Shown here: positions 8,408-16,738 of the stretch, piece by piece
How the letters are laid out: each line of letters starts with the position of its first letter
Numbering within the stretch: position 1 is the first letter of the stretch
Source of the DNA: Niallia sp. Man26
GTDB lineage: Bacteria > Bacillota > Bacilli > Bacillales > Cytobacillaceae
NCBI RefSeq assembly: GCF_022049065.2
Contig: NZ_CP095743.1
Location: 2,557,001-2,621,000, forward strand
Reading direction: 5' to 3'
DNA: 64,000 bases
Made by a program: the position numbers and the translations under genes
The notes under the pieces: generated by a model
The model's input: only the letters and a program-made list of their open reading frames with translations
Told to the model about the DNA's origin: nothing
Databases searched by the model: none

Positions 8408-8436
8408 ATAGTAACAGGTTAAACATGGGAAAGCAA
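8408..8436 (-). promoter_or_regulatory. Promoter of the cold shock gene, long leader
   Basis: TTGCTT (8431-8436) and TACTAT (8408-8413) are 17 bp apart on the minus strand. Transcription from about 8400 would give a leader of roughly 105 bases. Between 8437 and 8667 I see no gene or other recognisable element. Confidence 0.45.
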
Positions 8437-8667
8437 ATCTTTACAACAAAGTTTACAAAAAGAATGAAAAATTTATGATTTCTTTATACTTTTCGACTGA
8501 TTGTCATTTTCGTAATCCTTCTAAAAAATAACCTTGCAACGATAAAGATGAGCCAATACAAAATATAACCCATCTAAACACGAATAATAATATTCCATCT
8601 AACTTAAACTTAGAAACAATAAAGCTTGGTATTATTCAATACGGCTTTAAAATTAGTTCGTTTCATT

Positions 8668-8790
8668 GCGCTCTCGGCCACTTTGCTTTCCGCGGGGAGA
8701 AAGATGAGCCTCCTCGTCTTCGCCTGCTGGGTCTCATCCTTCCCTCTATTTCCCGCAGGAGTCGAGTGACCTTTGCTCGATTCCACTAAG
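8668..8790. repeat. GC-rich interspersed palindromic repeat (Bacillaceae type)
   Basis: This stretch is much richer in G and C than its surroundings and contains no ORF. It has the blocks GCTTTCCGCGGGGAG, GAGCCTCCTCG, CTTCGCCTGC, GGGTCTCATC and TTTCCCGCAGGAGTCGAG. The halves are partly inverted (TTTCCGCGGGGA against TCCTGCGGGAAA; GATGAG against CTCATC). The block order resembles a non-coding element scattered through many Bacillaceae genomes, as I recall it. I see only one copy in this window, so its repetitive nature is inferred. Confidence 0.55.
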
Positions 8791-8822
8791 ATTTTTAATT
8801 ATTGTATATAATCGAAACAAAA

Positions 8823-8867
8823 AAAACCAAACTATTAATCAATAAATGATAAAAATAGTTTGGTTTT
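8823..8867 (-). terminator. Terminator of the AEC transporter gene
   Basis: AAAACCAAACTATT and AATAGTTTGGTTTT form a perfect 14 bp stem; on the minus strand the stem is followed by more T. It lies about 45 bp past the transporter stop. Confidence 0.8.
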
Positions 8868-8911
8868 GATTCGTATTTTACATACTTGTGTCCCAGCCTG
8901 TTAAAATGATC

Positions 8912-9868
8912 TTACATCAACCAAGACAGGAAGATTGGTAATGTAATTAAGGAAAGGATGGCACTGAGGACAAAGGAGGACGCTGTTTCAGCTTCCAATG
9001 TCTCAAACCTTGTTGCAATCATCGCAGCTACTGCTGAGCCTGGGAAAGCAACCAATAAGATTGCATTTGTCATATCTGTTTTAGATAATCCCATCATTAG
9101 AGCAATCAATACCATTGCCAACGGATGAATAATCGCTTTTATGAAGGCAATGCTGATAGCAGTTTTGCTGAATTTAATATTGCGGATACCAATTGTTACC
9201 CCAATAGCAAATAAAGCTGCACCAGAAGTGATAGAACCAATTTCATCTAAGCTGTCTGCTAGTATATCTGGTGAATGGAAGCCGCAAAGAATTAAAACGA
9301 CACCAAGCAACGGCACGCATGCAAGCGGTTCAGACAATCCATGCAGAATAGATGAAACAGTCACTTTCCATAAGCTTTGTCCCTTTTCCTTCGCATTGGT
9401 GCTTGACTGGCCAATAGTTCCGATAATACTAGCCAATGGATCAAGAAGTGCATTAACTACTACACCAGTTATCGCAATAGGGATTGCAACTGCATCCGCC
9501 CCAAATATACTTCCTAATACTGGTATACCCATAAATGCAAATGATGGCTGCGTAGAATTTAATGCAAACATAGATGCTGGAGTTGTTGATGTTTTAAATA
9601 CAAAACGTGAAATCAGTAAAAGAACTACATAGAAACCGATAATACCTATGAACATTGTGACAAAGAAAGGCCATTTATCGATAAGTGTTTGTTTAGAAGT
9701 TGTTGTAATTCCGACAAATAAATGTGCTGGCAACGCAAACTTTGTAACAAGTGTGTTCAAGCCTTTAGATGAAGCAGCATCGAACTTTTTAAAATACCCT
9801 GCCAAATAACCTAAAATAATGACAAAGAAAATTGGTATTAATATAATAAATATTTGACCTATACCCAT
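8912..9868 (-). CDS. AEC-family (auxin efflux carrier-like) transporter, probable malate permease
   Basis: A 318-residue integral membrane protein with about ten hydrophobic segments in two five-helix halves, typical of the AEC family (MGIGQIFIILIPIFFVIILG at the N-terminus, NSTQPSFAFMGIPVLG and the Gly-rich ALFAIGVTIG in the second half). Family members export or import small organic acids and include bacterial malate and malonate permeases. The malic enzyme gene lies 203 bp upstream in the same direction, so malate is the likely substrate; that is inference from context. The gene ends at a strong terminator. No separate SigA promoter stood out in the intergenic region. Confidence 0.85.
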   Translation of the reverse strand: MGIGQIFIILIPIFFVIILGYLAGYFKKFDAASSKGLNTLVTKFALPAHLFVGITTTSKQTLIDKWPFFVTMFIGIIGFYVVLLLISRFVFKTSTTPASMFALNSTQPSFAFMGIPVLGSIFGADAVAIPIAITGVVVNALLDPLASIIGTIGQSSTNAKEKGQSLWKVTVSSILHGLSEPLACVPLLGVVLILCGFHSPDILADSLDEIGSITSGAALFAIGVTIGIRNIKFSKTAISIAFIKAIIHPLAMVLIALMMGLSKTDMTNAILLVAFPGSAVAAMIATRFETLEAETASSFVLSAILSLITLPIFLSWLM

Positions 9869-10004
9869 AATTTAAATCCCCCAAATGTTATCCAAAGCGT
9901 ATCAATACGCTCAAAAATTGTGCTACTAAACTCTACTTAACCTATTTATTAAGTAGGTTTTAATTCTTCAAAAAATAAGTGAGACTGCTCTTTAGGGTAA
10001 ATCC

Positions 10005-10037
10005 GGCTTTTAATCCGTATTACTAAGATTAAAAGCC
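10005..10037. repeat. Inverted repeat between malic enzyme and transporter genes
   Basis: GGCTTTTAATC and GATTAAAAGCC form a perfect 11 bp stem around 11 bases. No T-run follows on the minus strand, so it is more likely an mRNA processing or attenuation hairpin than a full terminator. Confidence 0.5.
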
Positions 10038-10071
10038 TCCCTCTTTAAAGCCTTATTTCTTTCAACAATAC

Positions 10072-11769
10072 TTACATTGCTTCAATATCTTTATATACTG
10101 GATACCACATAGCATCCTTCACAGCTTCCTCCACATTTGCAGGAATATCTTGTGCAACTCCATCTTCAATGGCTGCTTTAGCAACAGCAACTGCTACTTC
10201 ATAGGAAACTTCACGAAGCTGAGAAACACTTGGCAGCAATGAAGCTCCATCTTTGCTAGTATCACAAAGCTTTGCAACTGCATCTGCAGATGCAATGAAC
10301 ATGCTGTCTGTAATTAATTTAGCTTTTACTACAATCGAACCAAGACCAAGGCCTGGGAATACAAAGGCATTGTTTGATTGACCAATTTCATAGCTAATTC
10401 CTTTATATTCAACAGGCTCAAATGGGCTTCCAGTAGCGATTAACGCTTTTCCGTCTGTCCATTCAATCAGGTCTGAAGGAACTGCTTCGGCTAGATGCGT
10501 TGGGTTTGACATCGGCATGATGATTGGACGCTCAACATGTTTTGCCATTTCTTTAATGATTGCTTCTGTGAAAGCACCTGCAACACCTGAAGTACCAATC
10601 AAAATGGTCGGCTTCACTTGTTTAACTGTCTCCATTAATGAAATAATGCCATTTTCTTTTTCCCAGCCTGCAACTTCTGCTTCTGAACGTACATATGGTT
10701 TTTGGAAGCTCAAAATACCGTCCATGCCATCTGTCAACAGACCTCTGTGATCAACAGCCCAGAATCTTGCACATGCTTCTTCTTCTGTCAAACCTTCAAG
10801 AACCATCGCATCTTTCATTTGGTCTGCGTTACCAATACCGGCAGCTCCTGGTCCAAACACTAATACACGTTGATCCTTTAATGATTCATTTTTGATTTTT
10901 AATCCTGAAAGAATACCTGCTAACGTTACTGCTCCAGTACCTTGGATGTCATCATTGAATGTTAAAACTTTATCTTTATACTTCTCAATAATATGGCGTG
11001 CGTTCACATTACCGAAATCCTCCCAGTGCAGCAATGCATTCGGGAACATGTCAAGTGCTTTTTCAATATAAGCATCAATGAACTGATTATACTTTTCACC
11101 ACGAATTCTTTCATGGCGGTTACCGATATATAATGGATCGTTAATTAGCTTTTCATTGTTTGTACCTGCATCAAGCACTACTGGCAATACACGTTTTGGG
11201 TGGATACCTGCAGCTGCTGTATATACAGCCAGTTTTCCAATTGCGATATTGATTCCGCCGACACCCCAGTCACCAATACCTAAAATGCTCTCAGAGTCTG
11301 TTGCAACGATTAAATCAATATCGTCTGCTGAAGCACCAGTATTCGCAAGTGCTTCCTCAATTCCATCTAAATCATTAACAGACAGGTAAACACCACCTGG
11401 ACGGTGATATTCGTGGCTGTATTCTTGGATGGATTGACCAACAGTCGGTGTGTAAACAATCGGCAGCATTTCGCTCAAATGATCTGTTAACAATCTGTAA
11501 TATAAAACCACGTTGCGGTTGAACAAATCATTTAATGAATTGTTTTTCTCCAGATTACTTGATTTGGAAGCAAATTGCTCATATGCTCTTTTTACTTGCT
11601 CTTCAAGCGTCAAGACCGCTGGAGGCAAGATACCGTTAAGGCCAAGCTCCTCTCTTTCTTTTTCTGTAAAGGCAACTCCTTTATTAAGCAATGGATTTGC
11701 AAGGACATCCTTACCTTTTAATGTTGTATGAATCGAACCGTCTTTTTCTAAGAAAATAACTTTGCTCAT
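10072..11769 (-). CDS. maeA: NAD-dependent malic enzyme
   Basis: Malic enzyme oxidatively decarboxylates L-malate to pyruvate and CO2 with reduction of NAD(P)+. The 565-residue length is that of the large bacterial/eukaryotic-type enzyme. Visible motifs: VYTPTVGQ (catalytic Tyr), [19 protein letters not shown], the metal-binding WEDFGN and [11 protein letters not shown], the Rossmann motif [12 protein letters not shown], and [10 protein letters not shown] near the active site. It starts at ATG 11769 behind a well-formed SigA promoter and a cre-like site, and is followed by an organic acid transporter, suggesting a malate utilisation unit. Bacilli have several malic enzyme paralogues (MaeA, MalS, MleA, YtsJ); the exact paralogue is uncertain. 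Confidence 0.93.
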   Translation of the reverse strand: MSKVIFLEKDGSIHTTLKGKDVLANPLLNKGVAFTEKEREELGLNGILPPAVLTLEEQVKRAYEQFASKSSNLEKNNSLNDLFNRNVVLYYRLLTDHLSEMLPIVYTPTVGQSIQEYSHEYHRPGGVYLSVNDLDGIEEALANTGASADDIDLIVATDSESILGIGDWGVGGINIAIGKLAVYTAAAGIHPKRVLPVVLDAGTNNEKLINDPLYIGNRHERIRGEKYNQFIDAYIEKALDMFPNALLHWEDFGNVNARHIIEKYKDKVLTFNDDIQGTGAVTLAGILSGLKIKNESLKDQRVLVFGPGAAGIGNADQMKDAMVLEGLTEEEACARFWAVDHRGLLTDGMDGILSFQKPYVRSEAEVAGWEKENGIISLMETVKQVKPTILIGTSGVAGAFTEAIIKEMAKHVERPIIMPMSNPTHLAEAVPSDLIEWTDGKALIATGSPFEPVEYKGISYEIGQSNNAFVFPGLGLGSIVVKAKLITDSMFIASADAVAKLCDTSKDGASLLPSVSQLREVSYEVAVAVAKAAIEDGVAQDIPANVEEAVKDAMWYPVYKDIEAM

Positions 11770-11830
11770 CTTCTATTCCTTCTTCCTTTAACTTGGTTAC
11801 TAAAAGTTAACTGGTTAATTTACGTTACAG

Positions 11831-11859
11831 ATTCTACTCCCCTATTTTTTCTTCGTCAA
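11831..11859 (-). promoter_or_regulatory. SigA promoter of the malic enzyme gene
   Basis: TTGACG (11854-11859) and TAGAAT (11831-11836) with a 17 bp spacer on the minus strand, close to consensus. The predicted start is near 11824, about 55 bases before the ATG. Confidence 0.75.
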
Positions 11860-11895
11860 CGGTCACTGCCACACAATTGTCACAAAATCATTTAT

Positions 11896-11909
11896 TGAAA
11901 ACGTTTTAT
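11896..11909. promoter_or_regulatory. cre-like site between maeA and the HxlR gene
   Basis: TGAAAACGTTTTAT matches the cre consensus at 12 of 14 positions and is nearly palindromic. Centred about 78 bp upstream of the predicted maeA start, it could serve maeA, the divergent HxlR gene, or both. Confidence 0.4.
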
Positions 11910-12009
11910 ATGATATTATGTAAGTAAGGCTGATTTTTTTAATTATTTAACTATGTTATTTATAATATATTGGTTATCATTAATAACTAAAAAAATGAGG
12001 ATGAAGGAA

Positions 12010-12330
12010 ATGAGCGAAGAAAAGACTCCGCGCAACTTAAGCGAAAAGGTGGAGAAGCTGTATCAATTCATCAGCAAAAAGTGGACTGGACTTATTATTC
12101 ACGCATTAATGGATGAACCGAAGCGATTTAGTGAAATTCACAGCTTTATTCCAGATCTCAGCAAACGCATGCTGAATGAAAGAATTAAGGATCTTGAGCA
12201 TCACGGCATCGTCATACGCAATGTTATTACAGAGAGGCCGATACGAACGGAATATTCTTTGACAAAAAAAGGCCATGAACTAGGCAAAGCATTGGATGCT
12301 GTGGAATTATGGGCTAAAAAATGGATGTGA
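12010..12330 (+). CDS. HxlR-family winged-helix transcriptional regulator
   Basis: The 106-residue product is a MarR-like winged-helix protein of the HxlR family. It shows the recognition region FSEIHSFIPDLSKRMLNERIKDLEHHGIV and the wing VITERPIRTEYSLTKKGHEL, preceded by KWTGLIIHALMDEPKRFSE. The open frame runs back to 11953, but three ATGs cluster at 11995, 12001 and 12010; I choose 12010 (MSEEKTP) because GAGG lies nine bases upstream. Members of this family sense electrophiles, oxidants or aldehydes; the effector here cannot be read. It lacks the N-terminal Cys of the YodB/HypR redox type. It is divergent from maeA, shares the intergenic cre-like site, and ends in a strong terminator. Confidence 0.88.
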   Translation: MSEEKTPRNLSEKVEKLYQFISKKWTGLIIHALMDEPKRFSEIHSFIPDLSKRMLNERIKDLEHHGIVIRNVITERPIRTEYSLTKKGHELGKALDAVELWAKKWM

Positions 12331-12332
12331 AC

Positions 12333-12367
12333 AGAGACCGGGTTTTCAACACGGTCTCTTTTTTTAC
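12333..12367 (+). terminator. Terminator of the HxlR gene
   Basis: AGAGACCG and CGGTCTCT form an 8 bp stem with an 11-base loop, followed by a run of T, 2 bp past the stop codon. Confidence 0.88.
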
Positions 12368-12513
12368 TTTTTTTATTTACATAAAGATATTCGGCTGATT
12401 TTTTTACAAATTTACTTGCACGAAAAGAACATATTCAGAATTTGAAACAATTCTGAATCATAACCCGTATATAACTTATACTCATTAAATGGTCTGGAGG
12501 AAATAAAGATAAT

Positions 12514-12951
12514 ATGCAGATTAGAATTGCTGTTTTTTTTGTCTTAAGCTTATTTTTGTTGGCAGGATGTTCACTTGAAGTAAAGCGATCAGAAGAATTT
12601 AACATTACAGATGATGAAGAAAAAAGCAATGCTGATGAAATAAAGGAAATGGATTATATTGACACGACCCATAAAACAATCGATGGCTTGATTGATGACT
12701 TAGAAACTTTGCCAACAATCTATAAGGAAAAAGAAGATTTGCTGACAGATAAACAAAGATTCCAATACAGCAGTACTATGCTCGCAATGGACGGTGCACT
12801 AGAAGAGGTCGAAACCATCCATTCATTAACGCAAGAAAGCCTACATACGAAAGATACTAAAAAGCAGGAAGAACTGCTTAACATGCTCGATCAAACCATT
12901 TATAATCTTGAGGCAATTATTGAAGTATTAGAAAATGAGCGGAATTATTAG
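12514..12951 (+). CDS. Small lipoprotein of unknown function
   Basis: A 145-residue protein with a lipoprotein signal peptide: hydrophobic residues 4-17 and the lipobox LLAGC, with Cys19 as the lipidated residue. The mature part is acidic and largely helical (IDTTHKTIDGLIDDLETLP and a C-terminal helix NMLDQTIYNLEAIIEVLENE), with no domain I recognise. A GGAGG site lies upstream of the ATG at 12514. It stands alone, convergent with spo0A, sharing the terminator at 12997-13032. Its closeness to spo0A may be chance; I assign no function. Confidence 0.8.
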   Translation: MQIRIAVFFVLSLFLLAGCSLEVKRSEEFNITDDEEKSNADEIKEMDYIDTTHKTIDGLIDDLETLPTIYKEKEDLLTDKQRFQYSSTMLAMDGALEEVETIHSLTQESLHTKDTKKQEELLNMLDQTIYNLEAIIEVLENERNY

Positions 12952-12996
12952 AACAAGAAGTATTCTTGTGTCTTACTTGACTATTTTATTTCAGAA

Positions 12997-13032
12997 AAAA
13001 GCACTTCCCATTAATAAATAGGAAGTGCTTTT
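12997..13032. terminator. Bidirectional terminator between the lipoprotein gene and spo0A
   Basis: AAAAGCACTTCC and GGAAGTGCTTTT form a perfect 12 bp stem with a 12-base loop, usable in both directions. Confidence 0.85.
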
Positions 13033-13066
13033 CTTCATTTACCTATTAGATTAGTGACAATCTTTA

Positions 13067-13864
13067 TTAGGAAGCCTTATGTTCCAATCTCAGCTTATCT
13101 GCCACAATCGCGATAAATTCTGAGTTCGTCGGTTTTGCTTTGGACATGCTGACAGTGTAGCCGAACAGGGTGGAGATGGAATCGATGTTGCCTCTGCTCC
13201 ACGCCACTTCAATTGCATGACGAATTGCCCGCTCTACACGGCTCGCAGTGGTATTATATTTTTTAGCAATATCAGGGTAAAGAACTTTTGTAATCGAGCC
13301 TAATAATTCAATATCATTATACACCATTGAAATAGCTTCCCTTAAATAAAGATAGCCTTTAATATGGGCAGGAACACCGATTTCATGGATGATGCTCGTG
13401 ATGCTTGCATCAAGATTTCTTGGTTTTTGTTCTTGCTGCTGTGATCTGTAAGATGTTGAGGATGTTTGTTTGCGGACAAAACCGTTTGATTTGCCGCTCA
13501 CCTGGCGGATATGGCTAGCTAAATAATCCATATCGAATGGCTTTAAAATAAAGTAAGATGCTCCAAGGTCAACAGCTTTTTTTGTGACATCCTCTTGACC
13601 AAAGGCTGTCAGCATAATGACATTTGGCATGGATGGAATACTCAATTGCTTCATTCTATCGAGAACGGCCAAACCATCTAAATGAGGCATGATTATATCC
13701 AATACCATAACATCAGGCTGTATATCCTCCAGAAGATCCAAACACTCCTGACCGTTATGGGCTACACCGACGACTTCCATATCTTCCTGGGAATTTATGT
13801 ATTCCTCCAGCAATCCAACAAGTTCTCTATTGTCATCAACAACACATACTTGTATTTTCTTCAA
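13067..13864 (-). CDS. spo0A: Spo0A, master response regulator of sporulation
   Basis: Spo0A~P controls entry into sporulation, biofilm genes and the transition state by binding 0A boxes. The N-terminal receiver domain has the acidic pair Asp10-Asp11, phospho-acceptor Asp56 in [11 protein letters not shown], a conserved Thr/Ala switch region (VIMLTAFGQ) and Lys in ILKPF. A Gln-rich linker ([11 protein letters not shown]) leads to the Spo0A-specific DNA-binding domain (about 145-265) with the recognition helix region [17 protein letters not shown] and FGYTVS near the end. The open frame extends to 13933, but the TTG at 13864 ([11 protein letters not shown]) has GGAGG at nine bases and gives 265 residues, the family size. 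It lies downstream of spoIVB in the usual order, with menA inserted between them on the other strand. Confidence 0.98.
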   Translation of the reverse strand: MKKIQVCVVDDNRELVGLLEEYINSQEDMEVVGVAHNGQECLDLLEDIQPDVMVLDIIMPHLDGLAVLDRMKQLSIPSMPNVIMLTAFGQEDVTKKAVDLGASYFILKPFDMDYLASHIRQVSGKSNGFVRKQTSSTSYRSQQQEQKPRNLDASITSIIHEIGVPAHIKGYLYLREAISMVYNDIELLGSITKVLYPDIAKKYNTTASRVERAIRHAIEVAWSRGNIDSISTLFGYTVSMSKAKPTNSEFIAIVADKLRLEHKAS

Positions 13865-13923
13865 TGATAGTTTCCTCCTCAATATCCAATATCTCTCTAT
13901 TTCTACTTTTATTCTAAATGACA

Positions 13924-13951
13924 ATTTCGACAAAGTAACTAAAAATCCTTT
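13924..13951 (-). promoter_or_regulatory. Sigma-H-like promoter of spo0A
   Basis: On the minus strand AAAGGATTT (13943-13951) and GTCGAAAT (13924-13931) are 11 bp apart, close to the sigma-H pattern RNAGGAWWT/RNNGAAT with one mismatch at -10. A 0A box overlaps the -10 element. B. subtilis spo0A is also read from a sigma-H promoter with 0A boxes. Confidence 0.5.
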
Positions 13952-14051
13952 GATTTTATAAAAAAATATAGAAAAACTCGTTTTTTCTCATGTATTCTCT
14001 TATTTTCGACCACTTTCGCCATTTAACTGCTTTCTGTGCGTGTTTGTCGAA
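13926..14051. promoter_or_regulatory. Cluster of 0A boxes in the spo0A-menA intergenic region
   Basis: The 0A-box core TGTCGAA occurs on the minus strand at 13926-13932 and on the plus strand at 14045-14051, each preceded by TT. A 6-of-7 match (GGTCGAA) is on the minus strand at 14005-14011. Spaced along about 125 bp, they suggest autoregulation of spo0A. The rest of 13865-14283 is AT-rich and holds no gene. Confidence 0.6.
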
Positions 14052-14283
14052 TAATCTTTATGTATTTATTATACAACCTTTATTAGGTGAGAATAAAGCT
14101 TTTAATGGTTATAAAAGCTGATAATTTTACCCCATTAAAAAAATAAGTATTTTATAACTAAAAAAATATGGCGATTTTATGAATACGCTCTTGTTGCTGA
14201 CGGGAAATTTAAGTTATTATAAAAGATGGACTTTCGCATATCGTATTATTTTTTAGAATGGTTTTACAGAAAGGATTTTTTTT

Positions 14284-15201
14284 ATGGAAAATGTTGCAAA
14301 GAACGATCAGCCTACACATAAAGTATTGTGGCAGCTGACTAGACCACACACGTTAACTGCTTCTTTTGTTCCTGTATTTATCGGAACAGTTTTAGCATTA
14401 CAATATGAACAGATTCATCCAGGTTTATTTTTGGCGATGCTGTTTGCTTGTTTGTTTATTCAAATAGCTACGAATTTGTTCAATGAATATTATGATTTCA
14501 TTCGCGGATTGGATACTGCCGATTCTGTTGGGATTGGCGGTGCTATTGTCAGACACGGGATGAAGCCGAAAACAGTTATGAACTTGGCAGTCGGCCTTTA
14601 TGCTGTTTCGCTCCTTTTAGGTGTTTATATTTGTATGAGCACAAGCTGGTGGATTGCTCTTGTCGGCCTGCTTGGTATGGCAATTGGTTACCTATATACA
14701 GGAGGACCGCTTCCTATTGCCTACACTCCATTTGGTGAATTGTTTTCTGGCATTTGCATGGGAACGATTTTCATCCTTATTTCTTTCTATATTCAAACAG
14801 GTTTTGTTAATGAACAAAGCATTTTGATTTCTGTGCCAATCGCGATTTTAATCGGCTGCATTAACCTGTCTAACAATATAAGAGATATTGAAGAGGATAC
14901 TCTCGGGGGCAGAAAAACAATTGCGATTTTAATGGGATTTGAAAGAGCTGTCCAGCTCCTTGCTGCATTATTTGCCATATCGTATATTTGGGTTATCGGA
15001 ATTATCCTATTTGGTGTAAGCAGTCCGTGGCTCTTAATTGTATTCTTAAGTATTGCTAAACCAATCCAAGCAATCAAAGGCTTTAAAGGCAGCCGCAGTG
15101 AAACACCACTTGCAATGAAATCAACAGCCCAAACAAATACATTCTTCGGATTGTTCCTAGGAATTGGTTTGCTGCTTGAATTTATCTTTTCAAACCTATA
15201 A
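14284..15201 (+). CDS. menA: 1,4-dihydroxy-2-naphthoate polyprenyltransferase
   Basis: MenA attaches a polyprenyl chain to 1,4-dihydroxy-2-naphthoate, the membrane step of menaquinone synthesis. The 305-residue protein is a UbiA-family prenyltransferase with about nine membrane helices. The first Asp-rich motif is NEYYDFIRGLDTAD and the second NNIRDIEEDTLGGRKT, both facing the cytoplasmic side where they bind Mg-diphosphate. AAAGGA precedes the ATG at 14284. It is monocistronic, divergent from spo0A and convergent with spoIVB, ending in a shared terminator. The prenyl donor made by IspA-type synthases links it loosely to the dxs-ispA genes further on. I see no anomalies. Confidence 0.94.
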   Translation: MENVAKNDQPTHKVLWQLTRPHTLTASFVPVFIGTVLALQYEQIHPGLFLAMLFACLFIQIATNLFNEYYDFIRGLDTADSVGIGGAIVRHGMKPKTVMNLAVGLYAVSLLLGVYICMSTSWWIALVGLLGMAIGYLYTGGPLPIAYTPFGELFSGICMGTIFILISFYIQTGFVNEQSILISVPIAILIGCINLSNNIRDIEEDTLGGRKTIAILMGFERAVQLLAALFAISYIWVIGIILFGVSSPWLLIVFLSIAKPIQAIKGFKGSRSETPLAMKSTAQTNTFFGLFLGIGLLLEFIFSNL

Positions 15202-15204
15202 AAA

Positions 15205-15227
15205 AAGCGCACCTAATTGGTGCGCTT
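15205..15227. terminator. Bidirectional terminator between menA and spoIVB
   Basis: AAGCGCACC and GGTGCGCTT form a perfect 9 bp stem with a TAATT loop, with T-runs on either strand. Confidence 0.88.
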
Positions 15228-15235
15228 CTTTTCAT

Positions 15236-16528
15236 TTAGGAAGCCTTCTGCTTGTTTTCCTCATAAATGTCAATTCCAGCTTCATTCAGCATCCATTCAA
15301 TATGAACACCATATCCACTAGTCGGGTCATTAACAAAAACATGGGTAACTGCTCCGATAAGCTTACCGTCCTGAATGATAGGGCTGCCGCTCATTCCTTG
15401 CACAATTCCTCCTGTTTTCTTCAGAAGCTCCTTGTCTGTTACCTTGATAACCATCCCTTTTGTTGCTGGGAATTTCTGCGGCACAGAGCTGACCACTTCT
15501 ATATCAAACAATTTCACTTCGTCATTATCAACAACAGTAAGAATTTGAGCCGGTCCTTCTTTCACTTGGTCGGATAAGGTAATCGGCATTGCTTTATCCA
15601 TCACTCCATTGGAGATACCTCTATTTAGTTCACCAAAAATTCCGAATGGGCTGTTTGTTGTAATATTACCAATTACTTCTTTATCGGAAGAAAATCTCGC
15701 CAGCTTTTCACCTGGATTGCCATTTTCCCCTTTTTCTATGCTTGTAACAGTCGATCGCAAAATTTCTCCGTCATCGACAACTATTGGCTTTTTCGTATCC
15801 ATATCAGAAATGACATGGCCTAAAGCTCCATATTTTTTTGATTGCGGATGATAGAACGTCATCGTTCCAATTCCAGCTGCTGAATCTCTAATATATAACC
15901 CCAATTTATATGTGCTTGATCCTTTTTCTTTTAAAGGAACCAATTTTGTTTTGATTTTTTCTTTTTCTCTCATTATTGTTAAGTTAAGCGGATCTCCAGT
16001 TTCGCCTGCACTTTGGACAAATGGTGCTACGTCCGCCATTTTTTCGATTTGTTTGCCATTGATTTCTGTAATCATATCTCCAACTTTTATGCCAGCCTTT
16101 TCACCAGGGGAAGCTTTGCCATTTTCCGTGTTCACCTGATGATGGCCGACGATTAATACGCCAACTGTATTTAATTTTACCCCGATGGATTGTCCGCCTG
16201 GGATAACTTTAAAGTCTTTTAAAACATTCACATCAACTTTTTTTATCGGAAAGCCTGCCAGCTCTAAAACCATTTCGTTTTTACCATTCTCTTCACCATG
16301 CAGCGAATACTTCCCTTCATCTTGACTTAAGGCAACGACTGAATTGTCCTCTGTCATCATGCTTGATGCAGGTATCGATGAACTGTTTATCACTGTATTT
16401 TGGCCTTCAAAGATAGTGACGCTTTTTGGGATATGAAGATATTGTTGAAAGGGTTTATTGAAACTTAAAGATATTAATGAAACAAGGAGAATTCCACCAA
16501 TTATTTTTCTAAGGAAATCCATTTTCAA
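15236..16528 (-). CDS. spoIVB: SpoIVB peptidase, sigma-K checkpoint signal
   Basis: SpoIVB is made in the forespore, crosses the inner membrane and cleaves SpoIVFA so that pro-sigma-K is processed in the mother cell. After an N-terminal membrane anchor ([15 protein letters not shown]) come a PDZ domain (about [20 protein letters not shown] to [10 protein letters not shown]) and the S55 serine peptidase domain with the catalytic His in GALGHVISD and Ser in [10 protein letters not shown]. Three starts are possible: GTG 16537 (too near AGGAG), TTG 16528 (AGGAG at good spacing, chosen) and ATG 16522. It lies between recN and spo0A, the usual order. A sigma-G promoter is expected but I could not identify one with confidence upstream. 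Confidence 0.96.
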   Translation of the reverse strand: MKMDFLRKIIGGILLVSLISLSFNKPFQQYLHIPKSVTIFEGQNTVINSSSIPASSMMTEDNSVVALSQDEGKYSLHGEENGKNEMVLELAGFPIKKVDVNVLKDFKVIPGGQSIGVKLNTVGVLIVGHHQVNTENGKASPGEKAGIKVGDMITEINGKQIEKMADVAPFVQSAGETGDPLNLTIMREKEKIKTKLVPLKEKGSSTYKLGLYIRDSAAGIGTMTFYHPQSKKYGALGHVISDMDTKKPIVVDDGEILRSTVTSIEKGENGNPGEKLARFSSDKEVIGNITTNSPFGIFGELNRGISNGVMDKAMPITLSDQVKEGPAQILTVVDNDEVKLFDIEVVSSVPQKFPATKGMVIKVTDKELLKKTGGIVQGMSGSPIIQDGKLIGAVTHVFVNDPTSGYGVHIEWMLNEAGIDIYEENKQKAS

Positions 16529-16705
16529 ATCATTCACTCTCCTCGCTTCTTGTCACCAAACTTGTGGCTTATATATAAGTTTGCCTGCATGGCGGTCATT
16601 TATTACTGTAAAAACTATAAAAAACCTGCACACTTTGGTTAGTAATAGTAATTTTGTAAAACTTGAATAGCTAAAAGCATACTCAAAAGTTCCTTAGTAA
16701 AAATA

Positions 16706-16732
16706 GAAAACCCCTGTTAAACAGAGGTTTTC
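16706..16732 (-). terminator. Terminator of the recN transcript
   Basis: On the minus strand GAAAACCTCTG and CAGGGGTTTTC form an 11 bp stem with one mismatch, then a T-rich stretch, 7 bp past the recN stop. Confidence 0.78.
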
Positions 16733-16738
16733 CTTGTT

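Noticed and set aside
9141..9632. 163-codon plus-strand frame opposite the AEC transporter gene
   Set aside because: Antisense shadow; the transporter frame has clear membrane-protein structure.
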